A DNA stretch of 56,713 nt from JBMNCQ01 sp049366715 (lineage in GTDB: Bacteria > Bacillota > Peptococcia > Peptococcales > BICA1-8): positions 1 to 56,713 of the forward strand of contig JBMNCQ010000063.1 in NCBI GenBank assembly GCA_049366715.1. Direction: 5' to 3'. Below, in pieces: positions 8,164 through 16,397 of the stretch (within the stretch, counting starts at the first letter, position 1; each line of letters opens with the position of its first letter). The notes under the pieces were generated by a model. The model did no database searches, was not told the DNA's origin, and saw nothing but the letters and a program-made list of their open reading frames with translations. The translations under genes were made by a program, and so were the position numbers.

Positions 8164-10530
8164 TCAATCCAAGATATGCACAACTCCTTGACCGCCGTCA
8201 ACAAGTACTCTGTCCCCTGTCTTAAGCCGTGTGGTAGCATTGCCGCATCCCACAACAGCAGGAATACCAAGCTCTCTGGCTACAATAGCGGCGTGAGACA
8301 AAGGTGCACCTATATCGGTAATGATTGCCGCAGCTCTAGGGAAAAGAGGGGTCCAGCCTACATTCGTGGTTGATGCTACTAATATTTCACCCGGCTTAAA
8401 GTTTTCCCCCTCCTCCGGATTAGTCAAAACACGCACAATTCCTTCTATCCTGCCTGTTGCGCCAGCAAAGCCTTGCAGTGTTTCAGTTTCAGAGTCAGGC
8501 GCACTAACAGTTGGTAAAGCAGGATCATAATAATCCACTCTTCTGTTTGGATCCTCTGCCCACTTGAACGGATCGAATCTTCCACGGATCATGGACGGCA
8601 AGGGAGGCAGCGCTTTATATTTTGCGAAGGTTTTGCGTCTGGCAGGAATATGCTTCACCCCCGATTTGTCTCCGGAAAGCAAATTCAGAACTTCATCCAG
8701 GTAGAGGAAAAATACATCGTCTCCAATTCCTGTGAGTTCTCCCGCTTTCAGTGCAAAAGCACGGTTAACCCTGAAAACTCTGGTCCATTCCGAACGGACA
8801 GCTTCTCTTATATAGCTGCCTTCAGAAGCAGCGGCAATTTGCCTGCCGATCTTTTGGGCTTTGCCCGGAAAACGATTCTCGAGTTTTTTTAAAGTTCTTT
8901 CATATTGGTTATGCTGCTTTCTTAAAAGTTCTTCAGCATCTACATTAGACTTTTTAAATTCTTCTATCTGTTTTTCAAGCCAAATTTTATCCTCTGCAGG
9001 GTCAGGTATAGATATCTCAAACTCATGGGGACCTCGATGACCATATTTCATCAGGTATTCCTCCCGGCTCGCTTCCCCCTTAATAATCTTTGATATCCCG
9101 ACAACCGGACCAAGACTTTCAAGTTCAGAACTTCCCCTTAAGTTCGACAGCAGTGTATTTGCGTCTTCCTTTCCTAAAAGCTTCGGAAGTTCGTCATTTA
9201 ATTTAAATAATCCCGCCAATTTTTTCCGGGGAGCAAAACGGCTAACCCACAAAGCCTTACAGTTATAGGGCCAAAGTTCTTCCTTCCACAAGTTCAGTAA
9301 GTCTTTATTTGTTTTTGTTCTTGCAATGCGTTCTTTCATTGTTCTGCACCAGCCTGGTGTTTCCTCCAGATAATTTGGCATTGCTTTCGCAACTTCCTTA
9401 GATTTTTTTAAGGATTTCTTTACTCCTGGAATCATGGCTTTTATTAATCCTACCCTCGAAAACGGATAAATAGGAATATTCATTTCTTCAGGCATCCGTC
9501 CGAATATATCATGCATTTTTTTCAGCACAGGTTTATAGTCCTTACCAAAGGCCGGATATATGGACAAGGCCAGATTTACATTTGAGTACATTCTTCCGCA
9601 GATATTGCCGGAGAATAAATAATACCCGGGAACTGCCATTTGCTCTTCATCAAGTGCCCTGATTACAGACCAGCTAAGGGGAGTAAAAACATCGGCCATA
9701 GCCTCACCCACATTGGTATTGGTCCAGAGGTAATCTCCATCCCAAGTATCATTCAGTTCATAGGTATCCGGATTACCTGTCTTCTGGGTTGTAATAGGCC
9801 TTGCTTGCAGGATATATAATTTCCCTTTGGCAACAGCCCATTCAATATCCTGTTGACATCCCAATCCCTTCACAAGCCTGGCAGCATGTTTATACAGCTC
9901 TGAGGCATACTTCTTAAAATCCTCCGGACCCTCATATTTCCCTTTAGGCCTCATCAGTTTAAAGGGATATGCATTGGCTTCTCCGGATACGAGCTGCTCT
10001 CCTAATCCATAGACAAAATTACCTGTCATACTTATGTGACTGCCGGTAATCGGATCAGCAGTAAATAATACTCCCGAAATTTCAGAGGGCACCATAAGCA
10101 TAATCACCACAGCAATCTGATGCGATCGTTCCAGGCCTTGAACAAAACTGTATGCCTTTACTCTTTCCGACTCTCTTGATCTAAAAACCGTATAGACCGC
10201 TTCCTGGATCTCCTTATCTGTTTTAACATTAAGAACAGTTTCAAATTCTCCTGCAAAGGAAGCCTGTGCCGAATCTTCACTTAAAGCTGACGACCTTACC
10301 GCAAACAATGCTCCTGCATGATTTTTTCTTATGGCGTTCAGATAAACCCTTATCTCATTCCAGGCTTCATCAGTAAGCTTTTCCTTCTGAAAAGCCGACG
10401 GCAATACTACAAAACCATCGGGTATCGGATATCCGTCCCGAAACATTCCGGATAGCATGCCGCCTTTTCCGCCTGCAACTGCTTGAAGTTCCGGGGTTAT
10501 TTCCTTAAAACCTTTGACCATATTTGACAT
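8164..10530 (-). CDS. PEP-synthase/rifampicin-phosphotransferase-like protein
   Basis: A protein of about 788 residues with the three-part layout of dikinase-type phosphotransferases: an N-terminal PEP/pyruvate ATP-grasp domain (VRSSALSEDS about 80-89, GVLFTADPITGS about 155, DIEWA and LQARPITT about 230-250), a poorly conserved central domain, and a C-terminal swivelling domain with the phospho-His in PLSHAAIVARELGIPAVVG (about 745). Two-step transfer from ATP through His is the family chemistry. It is shorter and more diverged than the rph gene at 38359, so rifampicin need not be its substrate. ATG at 10530 fits AAGGGG better than the upstream GTG. It lies 13 nt after a TetR gene and is probably co-transcribed with it. 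Confidence 0.75.
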   Translation of the reverse strand: MSNMVKGFKEITPELQAVAGGKGGMLSGMFRDGYPIPDGFVVLPSAFQKEKLTDEAWNEIRVYLNAIRKNHAGALFAVRSSALSEDSAQASFAGEFETVLNVKTDKEIQEAVYTVFRSRESERVKAYSFVQGLERSHQIAVVIMLMVPSEISGVLFTADPITGSHISMTGNFVYGLGEQLVSGEANAYPFKLMRPKGKYEGPEDFKKYASELYKHAARLVKGLGCQQDIEWAVAKGKLYILQARPITTQKTGNPDTYELNDTWDGDYLWTNTNVGEAMADVFTPLSWSVIRALDEEQMAVPGYYLFSGNICGRMYSNVNLALSIYPAFGKDYKPVLKKMHDIFGRMPEEMNIPIYPFSRVGLIKAMIPGVKKSLKKSKEVAKAMPNYLEETPGWCRTMKERIARTKTNKDLLNLWKEELWPYNCKALWVSRFAPRKKLAGLFKLNDELPKLLGKEDANTLLSNLRGSSELESLGPVVGISKIIKGEASREEYLMKYGHRGPHEFEISIPDPAEDKIWLEKQIEEFKKSNVDAEELLRKQHNQYERTLKKLENRFPGKAQKIGRQIAAASEGSYIREAVRSEWTRVFRVNRAFALKAGELTGIGDDVFFLYLDEVLNLLSGDKSGVKHIPARRKTFAKYKALPPLPSMIRGRFDPFKWAEDPNRRVDYYDPALPTVSAPDSETETLQGFAGATGRIEGIVRVLTNPEEGENFKPGEILVASTTNVGWTPLFPRAAAIITDIGAPLSHAAIVARELGIPAVVGCGNATTRLKTGDRVLVDGGQGVVHILD

Positions 10531-10543
10531 ATAATGCACCCCT

Positions 10544-11173
10544 TCATTTATAAAAGCAATTTTTCATGATTTCAAAATAAATATCTGTTTCCGCCAATAT
10601 TTCAGCTGCATCAAGTTCGGTTAAAGACAACCCCTTTGCCTTTAACTTTTCCTTTTCCTTGGCTGCCAGACCTTCCATGGTCCAAAGAATAACATTTAAG
10701 GCTCTTTTAATGTCCGTACCCTCTTTAAATTTGGAAGTGTCAAAATTACTTAATACTTTACCATAGCTATCTGTAAGGTATTCTTTATTTCTGGACTCCA
10801 AATCAGCTTTTACTTCATCGGAGTCTTCAAAATTAGCCATCTTAACAAAGTCCAGCATATCAGGGAATTTATTGACAAGTATAAATTCAATAGATAGAAC
10901 CTGACGCAGTCTTTTTAATATATCTTTTTCATCCAAGTCTATTTTCCCGAAAAACTCATCCATGAGAATCTTTAAAGTATGGTCATATAAAAATAAGAAC
11001 AGGTCCTTCTTATTATTAAAATAGTGAAATAACGCTCCTTTTGATATATTCGCTTCTTTAACAATCTCATCCGTCGTTGCATTTTTATAACCTTTTGGGG
11101 CGAATTCTTTTAGCGCCGCATTAATAATGCGTTCTTGCTTTTCAGGTTTTAAGCTTAAAAACTTTGTAAACAT
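10544..11173 (-). CDS. TetR/AcrR family transcriptional regulator
   Basis: A 209-residue regulator. The helix-turn-helix is at about residues 30-60 (ATTDEIVKEANISKGALFHY, then FNNKKDLF). The ATG at 11173 is preferred because the frame's first GTG (11182) belongs to the ribosome site AAAGGTG. It is the first gene of a unit with the Rph-like phosphotransferase. Two tandem palindromes directly upstream (11206-11260) fit an autoregulated repressor. Confidence 0.87.
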   Translation of the reverse strand: MFTKFLSLKPEKQERIINAALKEFAPKGYKNATTDEIVKEANISKGALFHYFNNKKDLFLFLYDHTLKILMDEFFGKIDLDEKDILKRLRQVLSIEFILVNKFPDMLDFVKMANFEDSDEVKADLESRNKEYLTDSYGKVLSNFDTSKFKEGTDIKRALNVILWTMEGLAAKEKEKLKAKGLSLTELDAAEILAETDIYFEIMKNCFYK

Positions 11174-11205
11174 TTCGTTCACCTTTCTTTTAAATAAATC
11201 AACAA

Positions 11206-11260
11206 ATTATTGACTAAATCAGTCAATAATTAATATAGCACTTTTGACTGATTTAGTCAA
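11206..11260. promoter_or_regulatory. Two tandem TetR operators
   Basis: ATTATTGACT and AGTCAATAAT (11206-11215 and 11221-11230) form a perfect 10-bp dyad with a 5-nt spacer. TTGACT and AGTCAA (11244-11249 and 11255-11260) repeat the same core with a 5-nt spacer, 34 bp away centre to centre. Both lie upstream of the TetR start at 11173. Confidence 0.8.
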
Positions 11261-11369
11261 TAATATTGTAAAATAATTTACCCATCTCTTTTATCACTTT
11301 TTCAATCCCGGCGATTTTTGCTTTATAGACACATCTGTGCTCAAAGTCTGCATGTTCCTTTCGGCAAAG

Positions 11370-11561
11370 CCGCTGAAATAGTATAAAAATCTCATCCGGT
11401 GCTTCGGCGGCAAAGTAAGATTTATAAATCGGGTAATAATCTGTATAACGCTCATATTCTTAATATCAACGGAGGAAGTTTCAGGTTTAAACAAGCACTT
11501 GCCAAGCAGACAGATAATGATTAACTTTTTATTCTCCGGTGGCTTAATTTTGACATTAACA
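11370..11561 (+). pseudogene. 3' remnant of an IS21-family istB gene with IS end
   Basis: Plus-strand sequence from about 11420 matches the end of the intact istB gene at 48901-49659: the last codons read NINGGSFRFKQALAKQTDND then stop. The trailing GGTGGCTTAATTTTGACATTAACA matches the terminal repeats of the element at 47309-49724. The upstream part carries stops and frameshifts. Only the right end of the element is left. Confidence 0.75.
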
Positions 11562-11674
11562 TACAACACAGAACGCCCTCACAGGGGCTGCCGAAATCTC
11601 GGAAAACGTCCCATCGACACCGGAGGTTATAGATATTTCGTTTTCAAAAACATTTTGCAAATCACCTGTTGATT

Positions 11675-11716
11675 ATCAATTAAACATATGTTATTATAAA
11701 CATATGTTTAATTGAT
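11675..11716. promoter_or_regulatory. PadR operator: 17-bp perfect inverted repeat
   Basis: ATCAATTAAACATATGT (11675-11691) and ACATATGTTTAATTGAT (11700-11716) are perfectly complementary with an 8-nt spacer that contains TATTATAA, a possible -10 element. The repeat ends 11 nt before the PadR-type start codon, strongly suggesting autoregulation. Confidence 0.85.
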
Positions 11717-11727
11717 GGGAGGTTTCT

Positions 11728-12651
11728 ATGAACATTCAGCACGCTATTTTAGGCTTGCTCAGCTTCGAGCCGCTAACAGGCTATGACATGAAAAAGGTTA
11801 TGCAGAGTTCCCCGCTTATTTATTGGTCGGGAAACAATAGCCAGATATATCGGGCTCTGTCCGAATTACAGGGGGATGGCTTTGTTACCGCCGAGGTACT
11901 GCACGATGAGGCTTCGCCGACTAAAAAGAGGTATTCTCTTACCGAACGGGGACGGCGTGAACTTTCCGACCTGTCCAAGGCTTTTCCCGAACTGCCGGAA
12001 TTAAGAAAGCCCTTTCTTCTCCAGCTTTTGTTCGGACGGGGTTTATCACGCCAAGAAATTGAGACCCTCTTAAACCAGTACGGGGGAGAACTTCGTGGAG
12101 CTCTGCTGATGATTGACGACCGGGCGTTTCCGAAATCCGAAACTAAGGTGCAAACCGCTATTCGTAATTTAACCTTGGATAATATCCGGCAATTCTATGA
12201 AGCTGAACTTTCATGGGTAGAAAGAGTACGCAGGGAAGTCCTGCCCCTCGCTGAAAGTAAAGAAAATCCAACAAAGCACGAGGTGAATACAATGGAATAC
12301 ACTTCTACAAATAAAAACGGGCAAATTTATGTCACCGTCACCGACGGACAAATACAGACCGAGCAAGACGGACTGGCTTTAGTATCTGCCTGCGCAGAAC
12401 ACGGAACAAATCTGCTTATGCTCCCCTCCGCTTGCCTGTCGGAAGACTTTCTGCGCCTTTCCACCCGTGTGGCAGGATTGGTGCTGCAAAAACTCGGAAA
12501 CTACAACATCAAAGCAGTTGCCATTTATGATGTAAATAACACGTCTAAACGATTCAAAGAATTTCTATCGGAGGCTAATCAAGGTCAGGCATTTCACGTC
12601 TGCGATAACTTTAAGGATGCGGAACGCTGGTTGTTGGATGGGAAATTGTGA
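11728..12651 (+). CDS. PadR family regulator fused to a DUF4180 domain
   Basis: A 307-residue two-domain protein. Residues 1 to about 90 are a PadR winged helix (HAILGLLSFEPLTGYDMKK at 4-22; SQIYRALSELQGDGFV), followed by the usual C-terminal helical PadR domain to about 175. Residues about 195-305 form a DUF4180 domain (DGLALVSACAEHGTNLLMLP, RFKEFLSEANQG), of unknown function. The linker contains an internal MEYTS that would be a natural start for a free-standing DUF4180 protein. GGGAGG precedes the ATG, and a 17-bp operator lies directly upstream. Its regulatory target may have been the decayed hydrolase just downstream. Confidence 0.85.
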   Translation: MNIQHAILGLLSFEPLTGYDMKKVMQSSPLIYWSGNNSQIYRALSELQGDGFVTAEVLHDEASPTKKRYSLTERGRRELSDLSKAFPELPELRKPFLLQLLFGRGLSRQEIETLLNQYGGELRGALLMIDDRAFPKSETKVQTAIRNLTLDNIRQFYEAELSWVERVRREVLPLAESKENPTKHEVNTMEYTSTNKNGQIYVTVTDGQIQTEQDGLALVSACAEHGTNLLMLPSACLSEDFLRLSTRVAGLVLQKLGNYNIKAVAIYDVNNTSKRFKEFLSEANQGQAFHVCDNFKDAERWLLDGKL

Positions 12652-12671
12652 TGAGGACAATCTAAATTGCC

Positions 12672-12800
12672 GGCCTTTCCCTTAGGGGTTGGATGGCATT
12701 GCGCTATGCGACCATCCGCCCCGAAAAGGTCAGCAATCTTGTTCTTCTTGGCCCCGAAGGGCTTATAAGGCAAAGGCGTGACTTCATGCTTAGCCACACA
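12672..12800 (+). pseudogene. Fragment of an alpha/beta hydrolase
   Basis: A plus-strand frame reads GWMALRYATIRPEKVSNLVL and then GPEGLIRQRRDFML, the segment just after the nucleophile elbow of alpha/beta hydrolases. The nucleophilic Ser position is already damaged (LRGW where a GxSxGGW is expected), and both ends are missing. It sits directly after the PadR-DUF4180 gene. Confidence 0.55.
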
Positions 12801-12807
12801 ACAAATC

Positions 12808-14379
12808 TTAATCCAGTATTATGGCAGGAGACTTTGCATGATCATCATTCGCCGATTTTTTCTTCTCCTTCAAGAATAAAGACAAAGCCAGAGCGATTAA
12901 ACACACAACCGCAGATATTATAAAACAATCACTAATCCCATATGCTTCAGATGTAAGACGAATTTTACCATTTATGACACCCAAAAAAACGGTTTGCATA
13001 GTCTGTCCGGCCATGCCCTGACTTATCGCAAGATCGGACAAATTTTTACTGCTTGCTAAGACAGTATCACTGTTTAAATTGATAGCCTCGGAAAGCCTGG
13101 CTATGTGGAACACCGCACGTTTTTGAAGAATTGTCGTAAACACAGCAATTCCCATTGAAGCCGACACTTGCCTCATTACATTAAATATTGCCGATGCCTT
13201 TCCGATTAAAGGTTGTGGTACTGTATTCATTCCCGCCGTCATGACCGGCATATTACAAAGTCCCAGGCCCACTCCGCGTAACGCCAGCCAAAATATTAAT
13301 AAGGCAAAAGGCGTAGCTAAATCAAGCACATGTAACATATAGGTTGTGTAGGTCAAAATAGCCAGACCGGCAAAAACCACCCAACGAGCCCCCATTTTGT
13401 CATAGATCCGTCCGGCTATTGGCATCATAATTCCTGAAGCAACAGCCGCCGGGAACATGATAAGGCCGGAAGTAGTAGCCGAAAACCCCAGAATATTTTG
13501 AATATACAATGGTATTAAAAACATTGCGCCAAACAAGCCGATTGATACAATAGACATAATAAGAATAGAAATGGTAAACACAGGGTTTTTAAATACCCGT
13601 AATTCCAGGATCGGCTCCGGATGACGCAGTTCGACGATAACAAACATACTCAAACTGACGACGGACACCACAAACAATCCAATGACCAGAGGAGAATCCC
13701 AGCCTTTACCGGCCGCCTTGCTCAAGGCTAATAGCAAGCTAAAGAATCCAAGTGAAGAAAATAAAAGTCCCAGCTTATCAAAATTTTTGCCTTTGGTGAG
13801 CTCTGTTTCTTTTAGACTGATACTGGCAAGAATGAAGTTAATGATGCCGACGGGGACATTTATGTAAAAGATCATCCTCCAGCTTATGTTGTCAACTATG
13901 TATCCACCCAAGCATGGTCCAATAGCCGGGGCAAACATGATGGATATCCCAAAAATACCCATAACCATGCCCATCTTTTCACGTGGGCTGTACATAAACA
14001 GGAGCGCATTCCCCAGAGGCAGCATCAAGCCCCCGCCAATTGCTTGAATAATTCGCGCAAAGATCATGGAATTGAGGTTCCAGGCCATTCCACATAAGGT
14101 TGATCCCACTATAAATAAAGTCAGTGATGCCATAAAAATCTTTTTATATCCAATAGTATCACCCAAATAACCGGAAAGAGGCATTACCACACCCAAGGTA
14201 AGCATATAACCTGTCAAAATCCATTCAACATTATCCTGAGACGCACCAAAGACAGCCATCATTTTAGGAAGGGCGACGTTTACGATATTACTGTCGAGCA
14301 TTGCCATAAAAGTACCTAGGATTAGTACACTAATGGCTGCCCAATCCACTTTTATAGTTTTTTCCGTATCATGCTCCAT
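12808..14379 (-). CDS. MFS multidrug transporter, DHA2/EmrB-QacA family, 14 TM
   Basis: A 523-residue membrane protein with about 14 hydrophobic segments. DHA2 features are visible: an LDSNIVNVALPKM-type first helix (about residues 28-40), the GYLGDTIGYKK loop (about 70-80) and IGPCLGGYI (about 152-160). It exports hydrophobic drugs by proton antiport together with a membrane-fusion partner. It is the last gene of MarR-EmrA-EmrB, 35 nt after the HlyD gene. The natural substrate is unknown. Confidence 0.88.
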   Translation of the reverse strand: MEHDTEKTIKVDWAAISVLILGTFMAMLDSNIVNVALPKMMAVFGASQDNVEWILTGYMLTLGVVMPLSGYLGDTIGYKKIFMASLTLFIVGSTLCGMAWNLNSMIFARIIQAIGGGLMLPLGNALLFMYSPREKMGMVMGIFGISIMFAPAIGPCLGGYIVDNISWRMIFYINVPVGIINFILASISLKETELTKGKNFDKLGLLFSSLGFFSLLLALSKAAGKGWDSPLVIGLFVVSVVSLSMFVIVELRHPEPILELRVFKNPVFTISILIMSIVSIGLFGAMFLIPLYIQNILGFSATTSGLIMFPAAVASGIMMPIAGRIYDKMGARWVVFAGLAILTYTTYMLHVLDLATPFALLIFWLALRGVGLGLCNMPVMTAGMNTVPQPLIGKASAIFNVMRQVSASMGIAVFTTILQKRAVFHIARLSEAINLNSDTVLASSKNLSDLAISQGMAGQTMQTVFLGVINGKIRLTSEAYGISDCFIISAVVCLIALALSLFLKEKKKSANDDHAKSPAIILD

Positions 14380-14414
14380 AAGCTTTTATCCCTCTACGAT
14401 TATTTTTTAATAGG

Positions 14415-15494
14415 TTATTTTGTAATATGTATCTTGACCATCGAAGATAATCCGGGCTTAAGAACATATCCATTATTTTCAACCTTGATTTTAACCGGAA
14501 TGCGCTGGGTAACCTTAGTATAATTACCCGATGTGTTCTCGGTTGGGATCAAGGCAAAGATAGCTTGAGAAGAATTCTTCACTGCTGTAATTGAACCGTA
14601 AAACGATACCCCGGGATAGTTGTCTATACGAACATCAACTTTCTGTCCTTCCTTGATTCGTCCTGCTTTATCTTCGTCAATATTGGCCTCTATCCAGACC
14701 GCATCCAGATTGCAAGTGGTTAATATGGTCTGGTTTACGGCCAGTGTCTCCCCTACCGTTACCGGAATACGCAGTATAGTGCCACTGGTGTCCGCAATAA
14801 CAGTGGTTTTATCTTCCGCTCTTTTGGCAGTATTGTAAGCCGCTTGCGCCTGATCCAACTGGGCCTGATAAACGGCCGCCTGGGAATTGTTTAACGAGTC
14901 TAGCTTGGCCTGGGCATTGATCAGACCGGCTTCATTGCTTCGCACAACTGCGTTTAATTGCTCAACTCCCGACTCCGCTTTATCATAGTTGGACTGAGCC
15001 GTATCCATTGCCTCTTGCGAGATGGCACCTGCAGCAAATAAAGACCGGGCATGATCGAGGCTCCGCTTGACATCAGCCAGGGCAATCTGAGCCGATTTCA
15101 GTTGAGCCTGCGCAGCGGAAAGGTTATTGTTTGTCTGGTCTACCATGCTGGCCGCCGCTTTTATGTCATCAGGCAGCTTGGCATAATTAGCCTGAGCCAG
15201 ATCCAGTGCGGCCTGCGCCTGCTGTAAATTGATCTTATACTGGGAATCGTCTAATTTGGCCAATATTTGTCCGGCTTGAACCTGCTGCCCTTCAACGGCG
15301 TTTAATTGAATGAGCTTCCCGGAAACCTCCGCACTGATATCTACCAGATCGCCATTTACTTTGGCATTATCAGTAGAGACAATAGACTTGGCGAAGAACC
15401 ACCACCAAGTAAAACCCGAAATGGTTATAATAACTGCTATAATACCAACACCAATCATACGTTTCTTCTTAATGTTTTTAGCTTCCTCCGCCAT
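14415..15494 (-). CDS. HlyD/EmrA-type membrane fusion protein
   Basis: A protein of about 359 residues: cytoplasmic lead with Lys-rich KNIKKKR, one TM helix (about 13-33), a biotinyl-lipoyl-like half (GKLIQLNAVEGQQVQAGQIL), a long coiled coil rich in Ala and Gln (about 95-220), then the second lipoyl half and beta-barrel. It links the EmrB pump to the outside of the membrane. The ATG at 15494 is chosen since the upstream extension of the frame to 15605 does not look like EmrA sequence and the TM segment follows this Met naturally. It lies between MarR and EmrB genes in one operon. Confidence 0.85.
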   Translation of the reverse strand: MAEEAKNIKKKRMIGVGIIAVIITISGFTWWWFFAKSIVSTDNAKVNGDLVDISAEVSGKLIQLNAVEGQQVQAGQILAKLDDSQYKINLQQAQAALDLAQANYAKLPDDIKAAASMVDQTNNNLSAAQAQLKSAQIALADVKRSLDHARSLFAAGAISQEAMDTAQSNYDKAESGVEQLNAVVRSNEAGLINAQAKLDSLNNSQAAVYQAQLDQAQAAYNTAKRAEDKTTVIADTSGTILRIPVTVGETLAVNQTILTTCNLDAVWIEANIDEDKAGRIKEGQKVDVRIDNYPGVSFYGSITAVKNSSQAIFALIPTENTSGNYTKVTQRIPVKIKVENNGYVLKPGLSSMVKIHITK

Positions 15495-15627
15495 TTTCTC
15501 ATCCCCACTTTCATTGGATTTAAAAATAATACACATAGGCGTCACGGAAAAACCCGTTTTATCTGCAAGTGATTCGTTAATTTTTAGTGCCTGTTCGGAA
15601 TACAAAAGATAGATTGGTTAAATAATT

Positions 15628-16050
15628 TTATTCAATTGCCTCATAGAGTTTATCCAGCAAACTTTTTAGTTCATTTATTTCTTTTTGAGAGAAACCTTTA
15701 AAAATTTCGTTCAACAAATTTTTAGCAATCGGCACTAATCGCTCCATTAACCCTCTTCCTTCATCCGTCAAATAAATTAAAAAAGCCCTTCTGTCATTAG
15801 GTGAACTGCACCGTTCGATATAATTTTTCTTATTTAGATTATCCAGGGCCCGGGTTATCGTTGTTTGATCCTTCCCGGACTTGACTGACAGTTCTTTTTG
15901 TAATATCCCGTCTTCATCCATCAGTAAATTAAGCAACGCCCACTGTTCCGGGGTAATATTATATTCCCTCAACTCCCTGCTAAGACGGTTGATTAGTTTT
16001 TGATTTGTCCTTCCTAAAAGAAATCCCATGGATTCCCTAAAAGCAAACAT
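15628..16050 (-). CDS. MarR family transcriptional regulator
   Basis: A winged-helix regulator of about 140 residues. Recognition helix LSVKSGKDQTTITRALDNLN is at about residues 53-72, with the wing SPNDRRAFLIYLTDEG at about 83-98. An ATG at 16068 opens the frame, but it lies inside the palindrome at 16067-16093; the ATG at 16050 follows GGTGAGG and is preferred. It heads the emrAB-like operon and probably represses it, as EmrR/MprA-type proteins do for EmrAB. Confidence 0.85.
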   Translation of the reverse strand: MFAFRESMGFLLGRTNQKLINRLSRELREYNITPEQWALLNLLMDEDGILQKELSVKSGKDQTTITRALDNLNKKNYIERCSSPNDRRAFLIYLTDEGRGLMERLVPIAKNLLNEIFKGFSQKEINELKSLLDKLYEAIE

Positions 16051-16066
16051 TTCCTCACCACCAAAC

Positions 16067-16093
16067 ATGCATACGCAATAAATGTATATGCAT
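16067..16093. promoter_or_regulatory. MarR operator upstream of the emrAB-type operon
   Basis: ATGCATA (16067-16073) and TATGCAT (16087-16093) form a dyad with a 13-nt spacer just upstream of the MarR gene. The assignment to this MarR is inference from position. Confidence 0.5.
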
Positions 16094-16181
16094 TCTTTTA
16101 TAAGAAGATGCTACTTGAATTCCTTTGTCAATATATTTCTTACGGAATAATCATAATTTTCTATCACCTTTCGAAAAATGA

Positions 16182-16204
16182 AAACCTGCCGAAAAGGCAG
16201 GTTT
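16182..16204 (-). terminator. Rho-independent terminator of the ABC transporter operon
   Basis: AAACCTGCC (16182-16190) pairs with GGCAGGTTT (16196-16204) around a 5-nt loop. On the minus strand a T-rich run follows. It lies about 190 nt after the FtsX-type permease stop codon. The gap 16069-16397 holds nothing else recognisable. Confidence 0.7.
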
Positions 16205-16397
16205 GCTCTTATCATGTTTAATTCAGATGTCATTTTGAACAACGATACAATTGTATTGGAAAGCTAGGTTTTAACAAAAAAACAGACTGAGATCATGATT
16301 TATTGAACAAAAGCATTTTTTAGTGAAAAGAAAAAATCAGGGTTAAGGCCGTAATCCTTTTCACTGCGTCCTCAAACACGTAAGATACAAAAACTTA

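Noticed and set aside
11294..11569. 91-codon minus-strand frame as a gene
   Set aside because: It lies antisense to the istB remnant and IS end, which explain the sequence better.
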